Source of the DNA: Elmis aenea | Lineage: Eukaryota > Arthropoda > Insecta > Coleoptera > Elmidae | Reading direction: 5' to 3' | Assembly: GCA_947652605.1 (NCBI GenBank) | Contig: OX393582.1 | Location: 14,036,544-14,100,543, forward strand | DNA: 64,000 bases | Shown: positions 52,015 through 63,597 of the stretch, piece after piece | Position numbering within the stretch: the first letter of the stretch is position 1 | How the letters are laid out: every line of letters begins with the position of its first letter | Program-made: the position numbers and the translations under genes | The notes under the pieces: generated by a model | What the model was told of the DNA's origin: nothing | Seen by the model: the letters and a program-made list of their open reading frames with translations, nothing else | Database searches by the model: none

Positions 52015-54739
52015 AGCCGGTGTCCCACGGCCTGTGACTCGGCGAGCCTCGCGCGGCTCGCGGCTCGTGCTTGTAGGCTCGTGGTCTGCCGAATTCCGAG
52101 CTACGGCTCGTGGCTTGGCAAGTCGCGAGCAATGACGAGCTCCAACTTAAAGCTGAATCGCGCACGCTTTGCTTAGCGACAGTGAATCTCGTGGAGCGCC
52201 TGTAAGTTGCACACTTTTAGCTGGAGTGCGAGGTTTTGTTAATTTTACTTTGCGTAAGAAATTGAATTTAAAATAAAAAATATCGCACTGGCTGCGGCTT
52301 TTGCTGGTGTAAGTGAAGTCTTAAAAAGTAGAAGACAAAAACGGAGGTTTTGGGTGAAAGACTATAGTAGCAAGTTGTAATACCACAGCAACGAATGATA
52401 TACTTTATTAGTACCACATCCGCTTCGCTGGCTTTCACGGTATTTTTTAATTCCTTTCTAAAGGATCTCCTCAAACTTTGATTTATTTTTCAACTAAATC
52501 TCAATTGGCTTCCGGAAATCCTCGTTCTTTTCAAAAGTCTATTATTTTTCTGTATGCCTTAACACGCAAATTTCTAATTTTGTATTCTTTACTTTTCATA
52601 TATAAATTAATAGAATCCGTTATTAATTCTTTCGTCTACAGGCGGATATTCATCTTTAGACAACTACATATGTTTTGAACGACTAGCGTGTGGTAAACAG
52701 GTTTAAACAAGGGTTAAGATTTTGTTAAAGTAAACATTTGTATATTTAGTGACAAAGTTATTCTTAAAGTGTTAACTTCATTATTGTTATATTCACAAAA
52801 TAAAACATGTGGAGACCTTGGTGTGAGGAATCTCAAACGAACGAAGAAGTCGTATCAGAAAAAATTAAATCTCATCTTGGTATCCAAGCCAAAAATATAG
52901 TACTAAATGTCTATAAAAACTTAAAAAATGAAAATAAAGAGATGTGTTATAAATAAATAATTAAAAGAACGTCACAGTTAGCAGAAGTTAATTACTGTAG
53001 TGTTTATAACATAGTGAAACATGATGTTCAAGAACGAAAAACAAGAAATGATAATGGTGACAGAAAAAGTAAAAGCTGGAATATAGATATAATTCGAAGA
53101 ACGCTTTATAATCTTTATAAACAAAATATCGTAGCAACTATAGACAGTCTACATAATAAACTTACAGAAAATACAGATGTAACGTGCAGCAGATCAACAT
53201 TATGGCGTACTTTAATTGAAAACGGTTTCAAATATCAGACAATTAATAAACGTCTCAATATTATGGAATGTGATAGAATAAGAAAGTTGCGATACCAATA
53301 TTAAGCAACAATTTAAAAAAATCGAGACGAAGGTCGATTTATTTGTTATTTAGATGAAACGTGGTACGACACAAATGATACGATAAAGAAAGGATGGATC
53401 GACGACAAAAACGAATGCCAGCTAAACGTGCCTCATAATCGAGCAAAAAGAATAATCATTTTACACGCGGGCTCAGAAAATGGTTGGATTGAAGAAGTTT
53501 TGCTTTTTGCAAAAAATATTCAAAAAAGCCGTCTTGATTATCACGAAGACATGTCATCAAAGTTAATCGAAGAATGGTTTAAAAATAAATTGTTACCGGT
53601 GTTGCCAAAAAAAAGCGTGATAGTGATGCATAATGCATCATATCATAGTAGACAAATAATAAAGGTTCCCGCTTCAAATAGCAGTAAAGATGAAATAAAA
53701 CTATTTTTGGAGCAAAATAATCTCTTCTACGAAGACACATATTCAAAGCATAAATTGTTGGAGGTACTTAAAACAAAAAAAATTGAAAAACAATATTATG
53801 TTGACAATATTGCGATAGTACATGGACATTCTGTTTTGAAATTACCTCCTTATCATTGCATACAATAGAATTAATTTGTGGGCAACTGAAAACACATTCG
53901 TCGCACGAATAATAACCCAAAATTTAGTGAAGCCACAATTATTGCAAAAACTAAAGATGCAATTTTGAATGCAACGCCCCAAAGTTGGAAAAATTCGATT
54001 GAACACGTCATTAAAATTGAGAATGAGTATTTACAATATGCAGATGTAAACCAAACTTGCATTATATCATTAGATGGTAATAACGAAAGTGATTCTGAAA
54101 ATTAATTATGTCAGGTAGGTGTGTTATTTTATGACAATGATTTTAAATCTGATAAAAATGTTAGTTTTAAGGCTGGTGTATATCTACACACAAAACTGTT
54201 ATTATTTAATACGCCTCTGAACACTTAACAGATTTTCAAGGGATTATCTTATGTCTCCACGGGTGCCTAATAATAATCATTGCTAAATCCAGTAAGTCAG
54301 GTTAAAATATCTTGAAATGAACTATACACACGCAATCTTTCGCGCGCGAAAGCATACACGTCCTTCAATCGCGCAGTAAAGCGTCTGTGTGTAAAGGCGG
54401 CTAATCTCCCTACAAAACCTAGACAGCCGTGAGAACAGGTGCACGAGCGTGCTGAAGATCGTCATCCGTCGAGCCACAAGCCTTTGATGTCTGTCGATTT
54501 ACCGCCATTTCACGGGAAAGGGCGAGCCACCACAAGCCACCACGAGCCTGTGCGTTCCCACGACTCGAGGTATGACAAACCTAGTCAGGCTCGCCGAGTC
54601 ACAGGCCGTGGGACACCCGTTGAAAGGGCGAGCCACCACAAGCCACCACGAGCCATGCCGAGCCTGTGCTGTCCCACGACGCGAGGTATGACAAACTTCG
54701 CGTCAGGCTCGCCGAGTCACAGGCCGTGGGACACCGGCT
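52015..54739 (+). mobile_element. Decayed DDE transposon with TTA duplication
   Basis: Terminal repeats AGCCGGTGTCCCACGGCC and its inverted copy. TTA flanks at 52012-52014 and 54740-54742; the related MITE at 29047-29260 shows the empty site (TTTACTTGGGGCCC). The right end carries two tandem copies of about 120 bp (54500-54739). The interior holds a broken transposase. Confidence 0.82.
52807..54105 (+). pseudogene. DDE-superfamily transposase, broken
   Basis: Starts at ATG 52807 (MWRPWCEES). An in-frame TAA follows near 52954, and the same frame continues with a helical N-terminal domain to 53302. Frame changes lie near 53300 and 53860. YLDETW near 53350 holds the first catalytic Asp. The second lies in IVMHNASYHSR (about 53623), where the expected Asp is His. 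The third region (LWATENTF) is in another frame. The YLDETW/NASYHSR/YHC pattern is that of a Tc1/mariner-like DDE family common in insects, although TTA flanks are more usual for Harbinger. Inactive. Confidence 0.75.
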
Positions 54740-54802
54740 TTAGGGCCCATGTAAATTTTTCCCCTGGGCCTGGCGACCTCGCTCGACGCCTATGTGCACC
54801 GG

Positions 54803-55430
54803 TTCAAATAATCCTGTTTTTTACGCTTATGGCATATCATATGCCTATAATTTCATTTAATTAAATACAATACTAAAGAAAACACATGGGGTGTACCAGA
54901 ACTCAGTCACACCCGGTATATTATGATTATTAAAAAGAGCCTAATTTTTAATTTTGCGTAGGGCATAAAAAATTCTAGCTGCGCCACTAAAATGTGTACT
55001 TCGACACTGCTTTACCTATACATACTTCGCGCACGGTCGTAAATAATAGTTATTTACACAACAAGTGAGCAGTTGAACGAGACAAGATACTTTGCTCATG
55101 AGTTGTGTATTACATTTTTCTCACAATTGCGATTAATATAATTCATTTTGTTCAAAATGTCGTTTTGCCCACTATTTTTACTTTCGCGATACGTAGCATG
55201 AAGAAAATATTGTTATCGCGAAAAATTTCAAATTCCAGATTTCGGCGGATATAGACGTTTTGAGGTCCCCTGAACCCGTTTTGACTATTTTCGCGGTGAC
55301 GTCCGTGTGAGTGTGTGTGTGTGTGCCAGAATTTAAAAATGTACATTTTTTATAGTGGTTATCGATAGTCTTTAAAAGTGTTCAACAAAGTGCGTGCAAA
55401 TATTTAATTTTTCAGATAATAACTAATATA
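54803..55430. other. Intergenic, repeat remnants
   Basis: 54860-54930 matches 27573-27640. 54990-55060 is weakly similar to 59680-59720. A (GT)n run at 55310-55325. No gene. Confidence 0.4.
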
Positions 55431-55493
55431 CAGGGTGTTTAAGTTGAAACGACAATCCAAAATTACATGAAAACGGTAACAGATTAAAATAAA

Positions 55494-56798
55494 CTGGTGT
55501 GGCCACCAAATGACTTTCGCCATAAATATTGTATTTATGTCCGTATGTGTTTGTGTATAAGTGGGTATAAAAAGTTTAAAGTGCCGCTCCAGGCGCTCTA
55601 CCTAACCTCAGTTTTGTTAATGACGTCTGTCAACATGACGTAAATGACGTTTGTCAAAATGACGTTTCATGCGAATGTTTATGAATATGAACAACTACTG
55701 CGTTCTTATAAAAATATTTTCAAAATTTTCAAAAAATCACAATTTTTTTCAAATTTTAGTATGTTATAGAGTTTATTTTTCTAAGTAAAATGCCGTTTGT
55801 CTCAACTATCTTGTTTATCAAGATAACGAAATATTTTCAAACATTCAAAATTTTGAAATTTTTTTTTGAAAACGGCTGCAAATATTTTATTAAAATTTTA
55901 GTACGTTATAGAATTTATTTTTCTTAGTGAAATGCCGTTTGCCTCAACTATCTTAATTTTCCAGATTACGAAATATTTTCAAAAATTCAAAATTTTGAAT
56001 TTTTTTTTCGAAAACGGCTTCAACAATTTTATTCAAATTTTAGTATGTTAAAGAGTTTATTTTTTTAAGTAAAATGCCGTTTGTCTCAACTATTTTGAAA
56101 TTTAGTTTACAAAATTATTCAAAATTTAAAATTCGAAATTTTGAAACTTTTTCTCGAAAACGGCTCCAACAATTTTTTTCAAATTTTAGTATGTTATAGA
56201 GTTTATTTTTCTTAGTGAAATGCCGTGTGTCTCAACTATATTGATTTTCCAGATTACGAAATATGTTCAAAAACTCAAAATTTTGAATTTTTTTTTCGAA
56301 AACGGCTGCAACAATTTTATTCAAATTTTAGTATGTTATAGGATTTATTTTTCTAAGTAAAATGCCGTTTGTCTCAACTATTTTGAAATTTAATTTACAA
56401 GATTATTCAAAAAATTAAAAATTTTGAAAATGTTTCTCGAAAACGGCTCCAACAATTTTTTTTAAATTTTTGTATGTTATAGAGTTTATTTTTCTTAGTG
56501 AAATGCCGTTTGTCTCAACTCTCTTGATTTTCTGTGAAAAAAGTTATAATTTTAAAAAAGTAAAAATATTTTTTAAGGACGCTGTGTTTATTTATGTTTT
56601 GTGTGTTTTATAAACACGCGCATGAAACGTTATTTTGACAGACGTCATTAACGTCATATTGACAGACGTCATTTACAATAATGAGGTTAATTGAGCACCT
56701 GGAGTGGCATTTTAAACTTTTTACGCCCACAAATACACAAATATATACATTAATACACACAATATAATATGGCGAAAGTCATTTGGTGGCCACACCAG
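55494..56798. mobile_element. CTGGTGTGGCCACC inverted-repeat element
   Basis: 29 or more bases of perfect terminal inverted repeat (CTGGTGTGGCCACCAAATGA...). The arms continue inwards with paired TGACAGACGTCATT words. The centre is a tandem repeat. Possibly inside a CAGGGTGTTTAAG element that starts at 55431. It sits directly upstream of the gene 6 promoter. Confidence 0.78.
55755..56540. repeat. Tandem repeat, about six units of 142 bp
   Basis: The word TGCCGT(T/G)TG recurs at 55791, 55933, 56075, 56221, 56363 and 56504. From the second unit on, units alternate between two types (TTGATTTTCCAGATTACG and TTTGAAATTTAGTTTACAA), a dimeric higher-order unit of about 285 bp. Confidence 0.85.
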
Positions 56799-56929
56799 TT
56801 TTTTGATAAGGTAATGAGAACATTTTTCAACGGTTGTGAGAAAAAGCATTTTTATTACTAAAAAAAAGTAATTTTGTCTTAAAACTGCAACCCCTGTTCA
56901 TTACTGATTATTTGTTTTTTGTTGCACCT

Positions 56930-57207
56930 CATTGGACGCGCGAACATGCCGCTCGGTATTAATAACTTGCTGATAATCTGTTCTGAAAACTACCTTCGAC
57001 GGTTGAAGCGTCAATACTGCTGATAGTAACGAATTGATATAAACACTTCTGCAATAATTGTAGATAACCATTCAATAATTAACGTTCGTGGCATACGCAT
57101 AACTTTACCGGGTGTGATTGGGCTAGTAAATTAAAGTGCCAGGTATTTAGTACTTGCACCTGACCTAAAACTATAGTTTAATTACATTTTTGTAATTAAA
57201 GTATGTA
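56930..57207 (+). promoter_or_regulatory. Promoter and 5' UTR of gene 6 (shared block)
   Basis: Diverged copy of the gene 4 block. GATATAAA at 57036-57043 takes the TATA position. ACCGGGTGTGATTGGGCT and AAAGTGCCAGGTA are kept in the leader. Confidence 0.6.
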
Positions 57208-58296
57208 ATGATGTACGCTAAATCTAAACTAATTTTTGTGTTATGTTTTTTAACAACGTTTGTATACCTTTTAGTGACTTTTAAAATTCTAACATGGAAC
57301 TTTTCTGGTACAGTACATACCGAAACGAAGTATGTGCTATATTGGACCAAACAATTCGATAGAGAAGATTTTGAACTAGGTTTGGGTGATGAACCGTTTA
57401 AAAATTGTAAAATTAGCAAGTGTTTTGTGACAAGTAACAAAAGTTTCCTTCCAATCGATTATTTTGATGCTCTAGTTTTCCACGCAAAAGAATACAACAC
57501 ACAGGAACATGGAATACCATCAAAAAGAAAACCCAATCAGGTTTATATATTTGGACTTCTCGAATCACCCTATCACATGGGAAATTTTGATTCAAAAACT
57601 ATTAATAAATTTTATAATTGGACGATGACTTATAGACGAGATTCTGATGTATGGAGACCGTATGGTCGAGTGTGGAAGAAGAAAACTAATTACGTTATGC
57701 CTGCTGTCGATTCCGTTTTAAACAAAACTTCTCTGGTAGCGTGGTTTGTTTCACATTGTGATACCATCAGTAAAAGAGAAGATGTCACCAAAATGTTACA
57801 AAAATACGTTCAAGTCGACATATATGGAGGTTGCGGACCCCTGAAAAGTTGTCCACGTTCGCAAGAATCTCAGTGCTACGCCATGCTGGACGAAAAATAC
57901 AAATTTTACCTTTCGTTTGAAAACTCAAAGTGTGAAGACTATGTCACCGAAAAATTGTATAAAATATTAAATATTAATGTGGTGCCGATAGTTTACGGTG
58001 GTTGTAAATATGAAGAACTGGCGCCACCCAACTCCGTGATAAACGTTGAGAACTACAAATCGATCCAAGAACTGGTTAATTATATCATATATTTGGATCA
58101 AAATCCCATGGAATATTTCAAATATTTCGAATGGAAAAAAGATTATGTAATTGATAACACGTTTGAGAGTACGATGTGCTCGTTATGTAAAAAATTGCAC
58201 GACCCACACCAGCAAACCACTATTTACGAAAATATACACGAGTGGTGGACCATAAAAGACCAAGCTTGTAAAATTGAATTTCCATGGACAGTTTGA
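57208..58296 (+). CDS. Alpha-1,3-fucosyltransferase, GT10 family, gene 6
   Basis: A single exon of 362 residues from the first of two adjacent ATGs. Anchor residues 8-25. Motifs as in gene 4: FYNWTMTYRRDSDVWRPYGR, KFYLSFENSKCEDYVTEKL from about 232, VPIVYGGCKY, YFEWKK, CSLC. About 57735-57820 (SLVAWFVSHCDTISKREDVTKMLQKYVQV) matches gene 3 rather than genes 4 and 5, a second conversion-like patch. Intact frame. The 3' flank matches genes 4 and 5 until about 58725, where a LINE end begins. Confidence 0.93.
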   Translation: MMYAKSKLIFVLCFLTTFVYLLVTFKILTWNFSGTVHTETKYVLYWTKQFDREDFELGLGDEPFKNCKISKCFVTSNKSFLPIDYFDALVFHAKEYNTQEHGIPSKRKPNQVYIFGLLESPYHMGNFDSKTINKFYNWTMTYRRDSDVWRPYGRVWKKKTNYVMPAVDSVLNKTSLVAWFVSHCDTISKREDVTKMLQKYVQVDIYGGCGPLKSCPRSQESQCYAMLDEKYKFYLSFENSKCEDYVTEKLYKILNINVVPIVYGGCKYEELAPPNSVINVENYKSIQELVNYIIYLDQNPMEYFKYFEWKKDYVIDNTFESTMCSLCKKLHDPHQQTTIYENIHEWWTIKDQACKIEFPWTV

Positions 58297-58740
58297 TCGA
58301 AAAATGAAGTCAATTAAATACAACTTGAAATTAAGTAACATAAAACAATAATGTGCAGAGTTTTTGATATAACCAAATGTAACATTTTAAAATGAAAAAC
58401 CGTTTGGCTGGTGGCGAAAAGTCAATAAGCATTTGCATAGCGGTTAGTGACAAGTGATATTTTTTTAATTTCTAGAAGTATAAATACATATGTGTTTTTT
58501 TTACCATCAGGCTTAAAAATGTGTAGCAAAAAAGTATACATAGCATAAAATTAGCTTACAACCTCGAGAAACAACGCATTTTATTTAATTTATCAACATT
58601 TACAGTTTATTATTTTAAAAAACTGTAAAATGAACAATTTTAAATAACACTGAATGTTGTAAACGCTAACACTGATACCACGCGATAAGCCTAATCAAAA
58701 GAGATAAGTTATAACCAAGGTTAAAAGATTATTAGAGAGA

Positions 58741-59420
58741 TAATAATAATAATAATCTTTATTTGTTCTGAATATCCCAAAAAAGGTGTAGAACTTGTCA
58801 CAATAATAATTTACGTACATTACAAATAATATACATAGTTAATAAAAAAGAAGAAAAAACACAGAAAAATTATATTTAAATATAACATTTTACAAAGTCA
58901 GCATCATTTAAATATTCGCTTACTCCATAGTAAGCTTTAGAAATCAGAACTTTTCTTAATTTCTTCTTCAATTCGCGGGTGGGAAGATTTATTATACTCT
59001 CAGGTGATGTGTTAAATTTATTATATATAGCAATAATTGTGGAGGCTACATTTTTTTGAAGATAGGTATATTTGAAACAATCGGGTTTTAGGTTTTTTTT
59101 ATGTCGCGTATTGGCTGCATGATTTCTTATATTCTCTTCGAACAGATCTACATTATTTTTTACGAACATGATGGCTTCGAGGATAAATAGACCGTAAAAG
59201 GTTAATATTTCGTTGTCACGAAAAGTTTCTTTGCAGTGATCTCGGTAGTTCAGGCCAAATATATTTCTTATACATCGCTTTTGTATAATGAAGAGGCGTT
59301 CTGAGTCACTAGCGTTACCCCAAAAAATTACAGCATAGCGTAACCTAGATTCGACATATGCATGATATGCAGTTTTGGCCGCGTTTGCATTGACCAATTT
59401 TTTTAGGTTTTTTAGTGCAA
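58741..59420 (-). mobile_element. LINE 3' end (jockey-like), truncated
   Basis: On the minus strand the sequence ends in AATAAAG and an (ATT)n tail at 58741-58760, as LINE 3' ends do. Upstream is an open C-terminal reading frame (58876-59397). Confidence 0.75.
58876..59397 (-). pseudogene. C-terminal part of a LINE reverse transcriptase
   Basis: 173 codons. ESRLRYAVIFWGNASDSERL, QKRCIRNIFGL and ILTFYGLFILEAIMFV are usual for the thumb and C-terminus of jockey-clade polymerases. The catalytic part is absent (5' truncation). Confidence 0.75.
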
Positions 59421-59454
59421 AATATACCTCTGAAATTTGCTTTAAAACTGTCTT

Positions 59455-59780
59455 AAAGAAAAACGACTGCTTTCGTCACTTAGATTCTTAGATATAATAT
59501 ACCTGATTTGGATAACAAACAAGTCATACATTTTAGTTCCATTCTTAACATTATTTGACAAGCAATCACGATATTTAAACTTTTATCTAGTCAATAAAAC
59601 TGTCAAATACAATTGTCGCTTTACAGCTCACATTAAAAAATCGGACGAACGCTATTTCACAAATGTGTACTTTCAACACTATTTTACCTACTTTTCGCAC
59701 GGGCGTAAAAAAACAGCATTTGTAATATACAAGCAAGTGATTTTGATTAATACTACAACCCTTGTTCATTACTAATTATA
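59455..59780 (+). other. Upstream part of a fourth shared-promoter block
   Basis: Homologous to 35631-36362 upstream of gene 4 (GTCGTCACTTAGAT, TTTGGAT, ACAAACAAGTCATA, CATTCTTAAC). It continues after the fold-back insertion at 61293. Confidence 0.65.
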
Positions 59781-61292
59781 CAGGGTGTAGACTTGGATCA
59801 CGCAACATAGCAATTTCAATGGTAAAATTTTAAAAGTGGTATATTATCTCCCCTGATTATTTCAGGGAAAAAGAGCAATTAGGTTTTTCGTAGAGAAAAA
59901 AATCTGTATCCATAGATGTAATCAATATAAATTTTAAGTTTTCCAATAACTGAAAATTAAGCAAATTAAAAAACGCGTTTTGACAAAAATCTGTACTGCC
60001 TTGGAATTATGCTATGACTGCCCAGCCTTATGTCACTTTGACGCAAAGTTTATTCTTAATTATCATTTTTATTATTTCTTGGAATGAAAACATAACTAAT
60101 TGTGTAAAATAAATGTTTAATAGGTGTAAAATATAAAGGATAGTTAAGAATGAATTTCGCGTCAAAGTGACAGTATAAGTGACATTAGGCTGGGCCATGG
60201 TCACGGTCTACTACACAGGTTAGGAAGCCTGTCAAAAAATCTGGAACTTTTCGACATAAATTTCCGCTAGACGGCGATAAGTCTAAGAACCATTCGCCAT
60301 AAAAATCCGTTAGATGGCGATTAAGTTTAAAAACCTATTTTAAACAAACCTGACTTAAAAATTCAATTAAAACATTTTTATATACATCATCTGATTGATT
60401 AAATTCGAATTTTTTAAGCGAAAGCTTATAAATCTCGCTGATTATGTCTTGTGCACGAACCGGTTCTTAGACGTATCGCCATCTAGTGATCATTTATGGC
60501 GAATGGTTCTTAGACTTATCGCCTCTGTGGGATAATTTACGGAACTAGTTACCGGCCTCAGTCGGTTTTATATGGGAGTTTCCCAACCTGTGTAGTAGAC
60601 CGTGGCCATGGTCTACTACACAGGTTAGGAAACTCCCATATAAAACCGACCGAGGCCGTTAACTAGTTCCGTAAATTATCCCACAGATGGAGATAAGTCT
60701 AAGAACCGTTCGCCATAAATTATCGCTAGATGGCGATAAGTCTAAGAACCGGTTCGTGCACAAGATTTTGACAGTCAGCAAGATTTATAAGCTTTTGCTT
60801 AAAAAATTCAAATGTAATCAATCAGATGATGTATATAAAAATATTTTAACAGAATTTTTAAGTCAGTTTTGTTCAAAATGTATTCTTAAACTTAATCGCC
60901 ATCTAACGGATTTTTATGGCGAATGGTTCTTAGACTTATCGCCACCTAGCGGAAATTTATGTCAAAAAGTTCCAGATTTTTTGACAGGCTTCCTAACCTG
61001 TGTAGTAGACCGTGGGCTGGGCACATAGAACATATACTAAATAGCTGGGCAGTTGTCATAGCATAATTCCAAGGCAGTACAGATTTTTGTCAAAACGCGT
61101 TTTTTAATTTGCTTAATTTTCAGTTATTTGAAAACTTAAAATTTATATTGATTACATCTATGGATACAGATTTTTTTCTCTACGAAAAACCTAATTGCTC
61201 TTTTTCCCTGAAATAATCAGGGGAGATAATATTCCACTTTTAAAATTTTACCATTGAAATTGCTATGTTGCGTGATCCAAGTCTACACCCTG
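59781..61292. mobile_element. TA-flanked CAGGGTGTAGACTTGG fold-back element
   Basis: 1,512 bp. Left CAGGGTGTAGACTTGGATCA and its inverted copy at the right. The gene 4 upstream region gives the empty site (CTAATTATATATTTTTTG), so TA was duplicated. It contains a double hairpin at 60202-61014. Confidence 0.9.
60202..61014. mobile_element. Two head-to-head copies of a CACGGTCTACTACACAGG element
   Basis: The ends CACGGTCTACTACACAGGTT occur at both outer edges and, inverted, twice at the centre (60580-60630, around CCATGG). Each half contains several copies of GGCGATAAGTCTAAGAACC. It looks like two related elements joined end to end. Confidence 0.7.
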
Positions 61293-61500
61293 TATATTTT
61301 TTGTTGCACCTCATTAGACGCGCGAATATGCCGCTCTTTATCAATAATTTGCTGATTATCGCCGCTTTTGAAAACTACCTACGTCCATACAGCTGATAGT
61401 AACAAATTTTTATAACCACACCTGCAAAAATACACAGCGATTCGATCATTTACGTTCTTGCTTACGCATAACCTAACCGAGGTGATTGAATTTTTGTTTA
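61293..61500 (+). promoter_or_regulatory. Detached copy of the shared promoter
   Basis: Matches the gene 4 block: GTTGCACCTCATTAGACGCGCGAA, CTGATAGTAACAAATTTTTATAACC and ATTTACGTTCTTGC, with a decayed TATA (TTTATAAC). No coding sequence follows for 2.1 kb. It either drives gene 7 over a long leader or is an orphan. Confidence 0.55.
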
Positions 61501-61509
61501 AAGTTAATA

Positions 61510-61893
61510 CAGTAAATTCTCTCTAAATGCAACATTGTTAGATTCTAATGTTTTTTAAAAAATGCATTTATAGAAAAAAGATGCATTTAGAGAGTAAAGG
61601 AAACCATTTTTTAAAATATTTTTAAAATCTTTCTATTATACAGGGTGTTGCATTAGGTAAAAAAAATGTCTTTCTCTTTAGTATTTTCAAGTTTATTTAA
61701 AATTTCACACTTATCCTTAATCGTTAAATTAACTTTCTTCATAATTGATTGATTGACTGTGACACTGACAGTTTTTACTACGGGTAGCTTGATTTTTGAA
61801 AGTTGCGTTTATAGAATGTTTTTGCATATATGGAGTAATGCATTTATAGAGTATGATGCACTTATAGAAGTTGCATTTATAGAGAATTTACTG
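61510..61893. mobile_element. TA-flanked CAGTAAATTCTCT MITE
   Basis: CAGTAAATTCTCTCTAAATGC and its inverted copy, TA on both sides. Internal repeats of TTGCATTTATAGA. A CAGGGTGTTGC end lies inside at 61642. Confidence 0.8.
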
Positions 61894-61895
61894 TA

Positions 61896-62424
61896 ATTAC
61901 TTATAAAACAGTTCAAGAATTTAGAAAGGTCAAAATAATATAAGCTTTAAAAAAAATTTAAACAATTTTTACCCTCCAAAAAGTTCTGATTAAAAAAACA
62001 ACAGAAGCAGTGGCACCGGGGGTGCAAGGGGTGCTTTGTACTAAGGCGCGGTCAATTAGGAGGCGCATGCTACGAGATAAAATTATGCCTTTATGTTTTC
62101 AACAAAAGTAAAAGGAACCCAAAGGAATGCCGACTGGGTTTTTCTTAAAAATAATTTGCTTCAATTCGATACGAGCTGATGAATAACGGAATAGCACTTG
62201 CACTCGGGGTGACTAAGTGAATCATTGCTTGAATCGCCAAAAATCGCGTTAAAGTAGCCAAAATCGCCAGCAGAGGACGCCGATGTACCCAAAATCGCCA
62301 ACTCACTTTCTTTAATTAAATGAAATTGGAACAAAAAAAATGTGTAATAAAGGGTTAAAAGAAATATTAAAGACCAAAAACATAGACAAAATTCACATAA
62401 ATTTAACAAACTCATGTATAATTA
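61896..62424. other. Intergenic, no gene seen
   Basis: AT-rich; an 84-codon open frame on the minus strand at 62161-62415 shows no recognisable feature and I do not call it. Confidence 0.4.
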
Positions 62425-62850
62425 TTTTATTTTTTACTCAAAAACGGAAAGTTTTACGAGAAAAACTAAAGAATAAAAAAAGTTTCTAAATAAATTAAGC
62501 TTTCAAACAAAAAATTTTTAATAGCAAAATTTCAACCCATTATAAATTGCTGATGAAAAAAAAACAACAGGGGTCGCACTTTTCAGCCCCCTATGAAGTT
62601 GGGAGATGATTAACAATATGACTATGGGAAACCTTTCAATAATGAGTATAAAACATCTACCAAATGTCATTCTCCTACATTTATCCAAATTTGAGAAACA
62701 AAATAAAAACCTAATTCTATCGCTCCCCTTTAAGGGTGTGTAACTCCGAAAGGAGACGTCTAAGGAAAAAATTTAATATAACAGTCCCCCCATCATTTTC
62801 GATAAGGAATCACCACCCGAACTTTTTCGCAATATTTAAAAAACACTCTG
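62425..62850. mobile_element. Right half of a CAGGGTGTTTCTTAA fold-back element
   Basis: Contains GGGGTCGCACTTTTCAGCCCC and ends AAACACTCTG|TA. Same arm as 45115-45615. Confidence 0.65.
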
Positions 62851-62912
62851 TATATCGTCAACACAGAACCGAATTCTCTTTGATGTACCGACTCCGTTCG
62901 GATGGATAGCAG

Positions 62913-63005
62913 CGGGGCCTTCGTTATACTAGCGGACCGACTCCTTACAGCAAAATGCGAGAAAAGTGGTGGGGATAAAGGCCGAGCGTTCATTATTTGC
63001 TCATG
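62913..63005. repeat. Solo left end of the P-like element
   Basis: CGGGGCCTTCGTTATACTAGC and the next 70 bases match the left ends at 40106 and 49378. No right end was found. Confidence 0.65.
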
Positions 63006-63597
63006 TTTTAGGGTACCCGCACACTGGCAGCTATTTTCAATCACGAAAATAGAACACATTTATTTCTTAGGTGACCCGCAAATTGGCGATTAATAGTTGC
63101 GGCGATTAAAAAATTCCAACACGTTCGATTCTGGAGGTGAGGCCACGATAGCAGTCACACAGCCTCGGTCGTACGCCGAACGTCCCGAGGCAGTGTTCCC
63201 TGGCTCGGTTGGACGTCCACATCTGAGCATTCCTATGGCCTCGTCTTGCCTCATATTTGTACGACTGTATGTACATTTGGATGCGATCGTACTGCAGCAG
63301 CAGACTTGTTTGTCTACCGTTCAAATCGGTCGAATGTGTTGGATCGCGCCCACACAAGTTCAAAAACACTTTCAATTTCGCATCCAACACAATCATACTT
63401 CGGCGTTGGATCGTGATTGGCGGGCTTTAGCTGAGTTAGATGATAACAACATTTACTTTCATTGTTCATGTTTTACATCATAATCCCGCATTAATTGCGT
63501 TATAAACAATTCTATAAAAATAAAAAAGATAAGATAATTTGACTAATATTTTTTTACATTCACAAATTAGTCCTATAAAAGATACCATCTCGTTATT
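63006..63597. other. Upstream region of gene 7
   Basis: Has a GC-richer patch (63130-63330) unlike the surrounding DNA. A 128-codon frame there has no recognisable feature. CCTATAAAAG at 63570 is TATA-like but only 20-30 bases before the ATG. No shared-promoter match. Confidence 0.4.

Larger units (their letters stand above)
51862..54794. mobile_element. hAT-type element with nested DDE transposon
   Basis: Starts CAGGGCTCATGAG, ends CTCGACGCCTATG, flanked by TGCACCGG (51854-51861 and 54795-54802). Without the nested element it equals the 214-bp MITE at 29047-29260. Confidence 0.85.

Noticed and set aside
54439..54864. 141-codon Arg/His/Pro-rich frame on the plus strand
   Set aside because: It lies wholly over the doubled right end of the DDE transposon and reads through inverted-repeat DNA.
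63097..63483. 128-codon frame upstream of gene 7
   Set aside because: No recognisable domain, and an equally open frame runs on the other strand; the patch is simply GC-richer.
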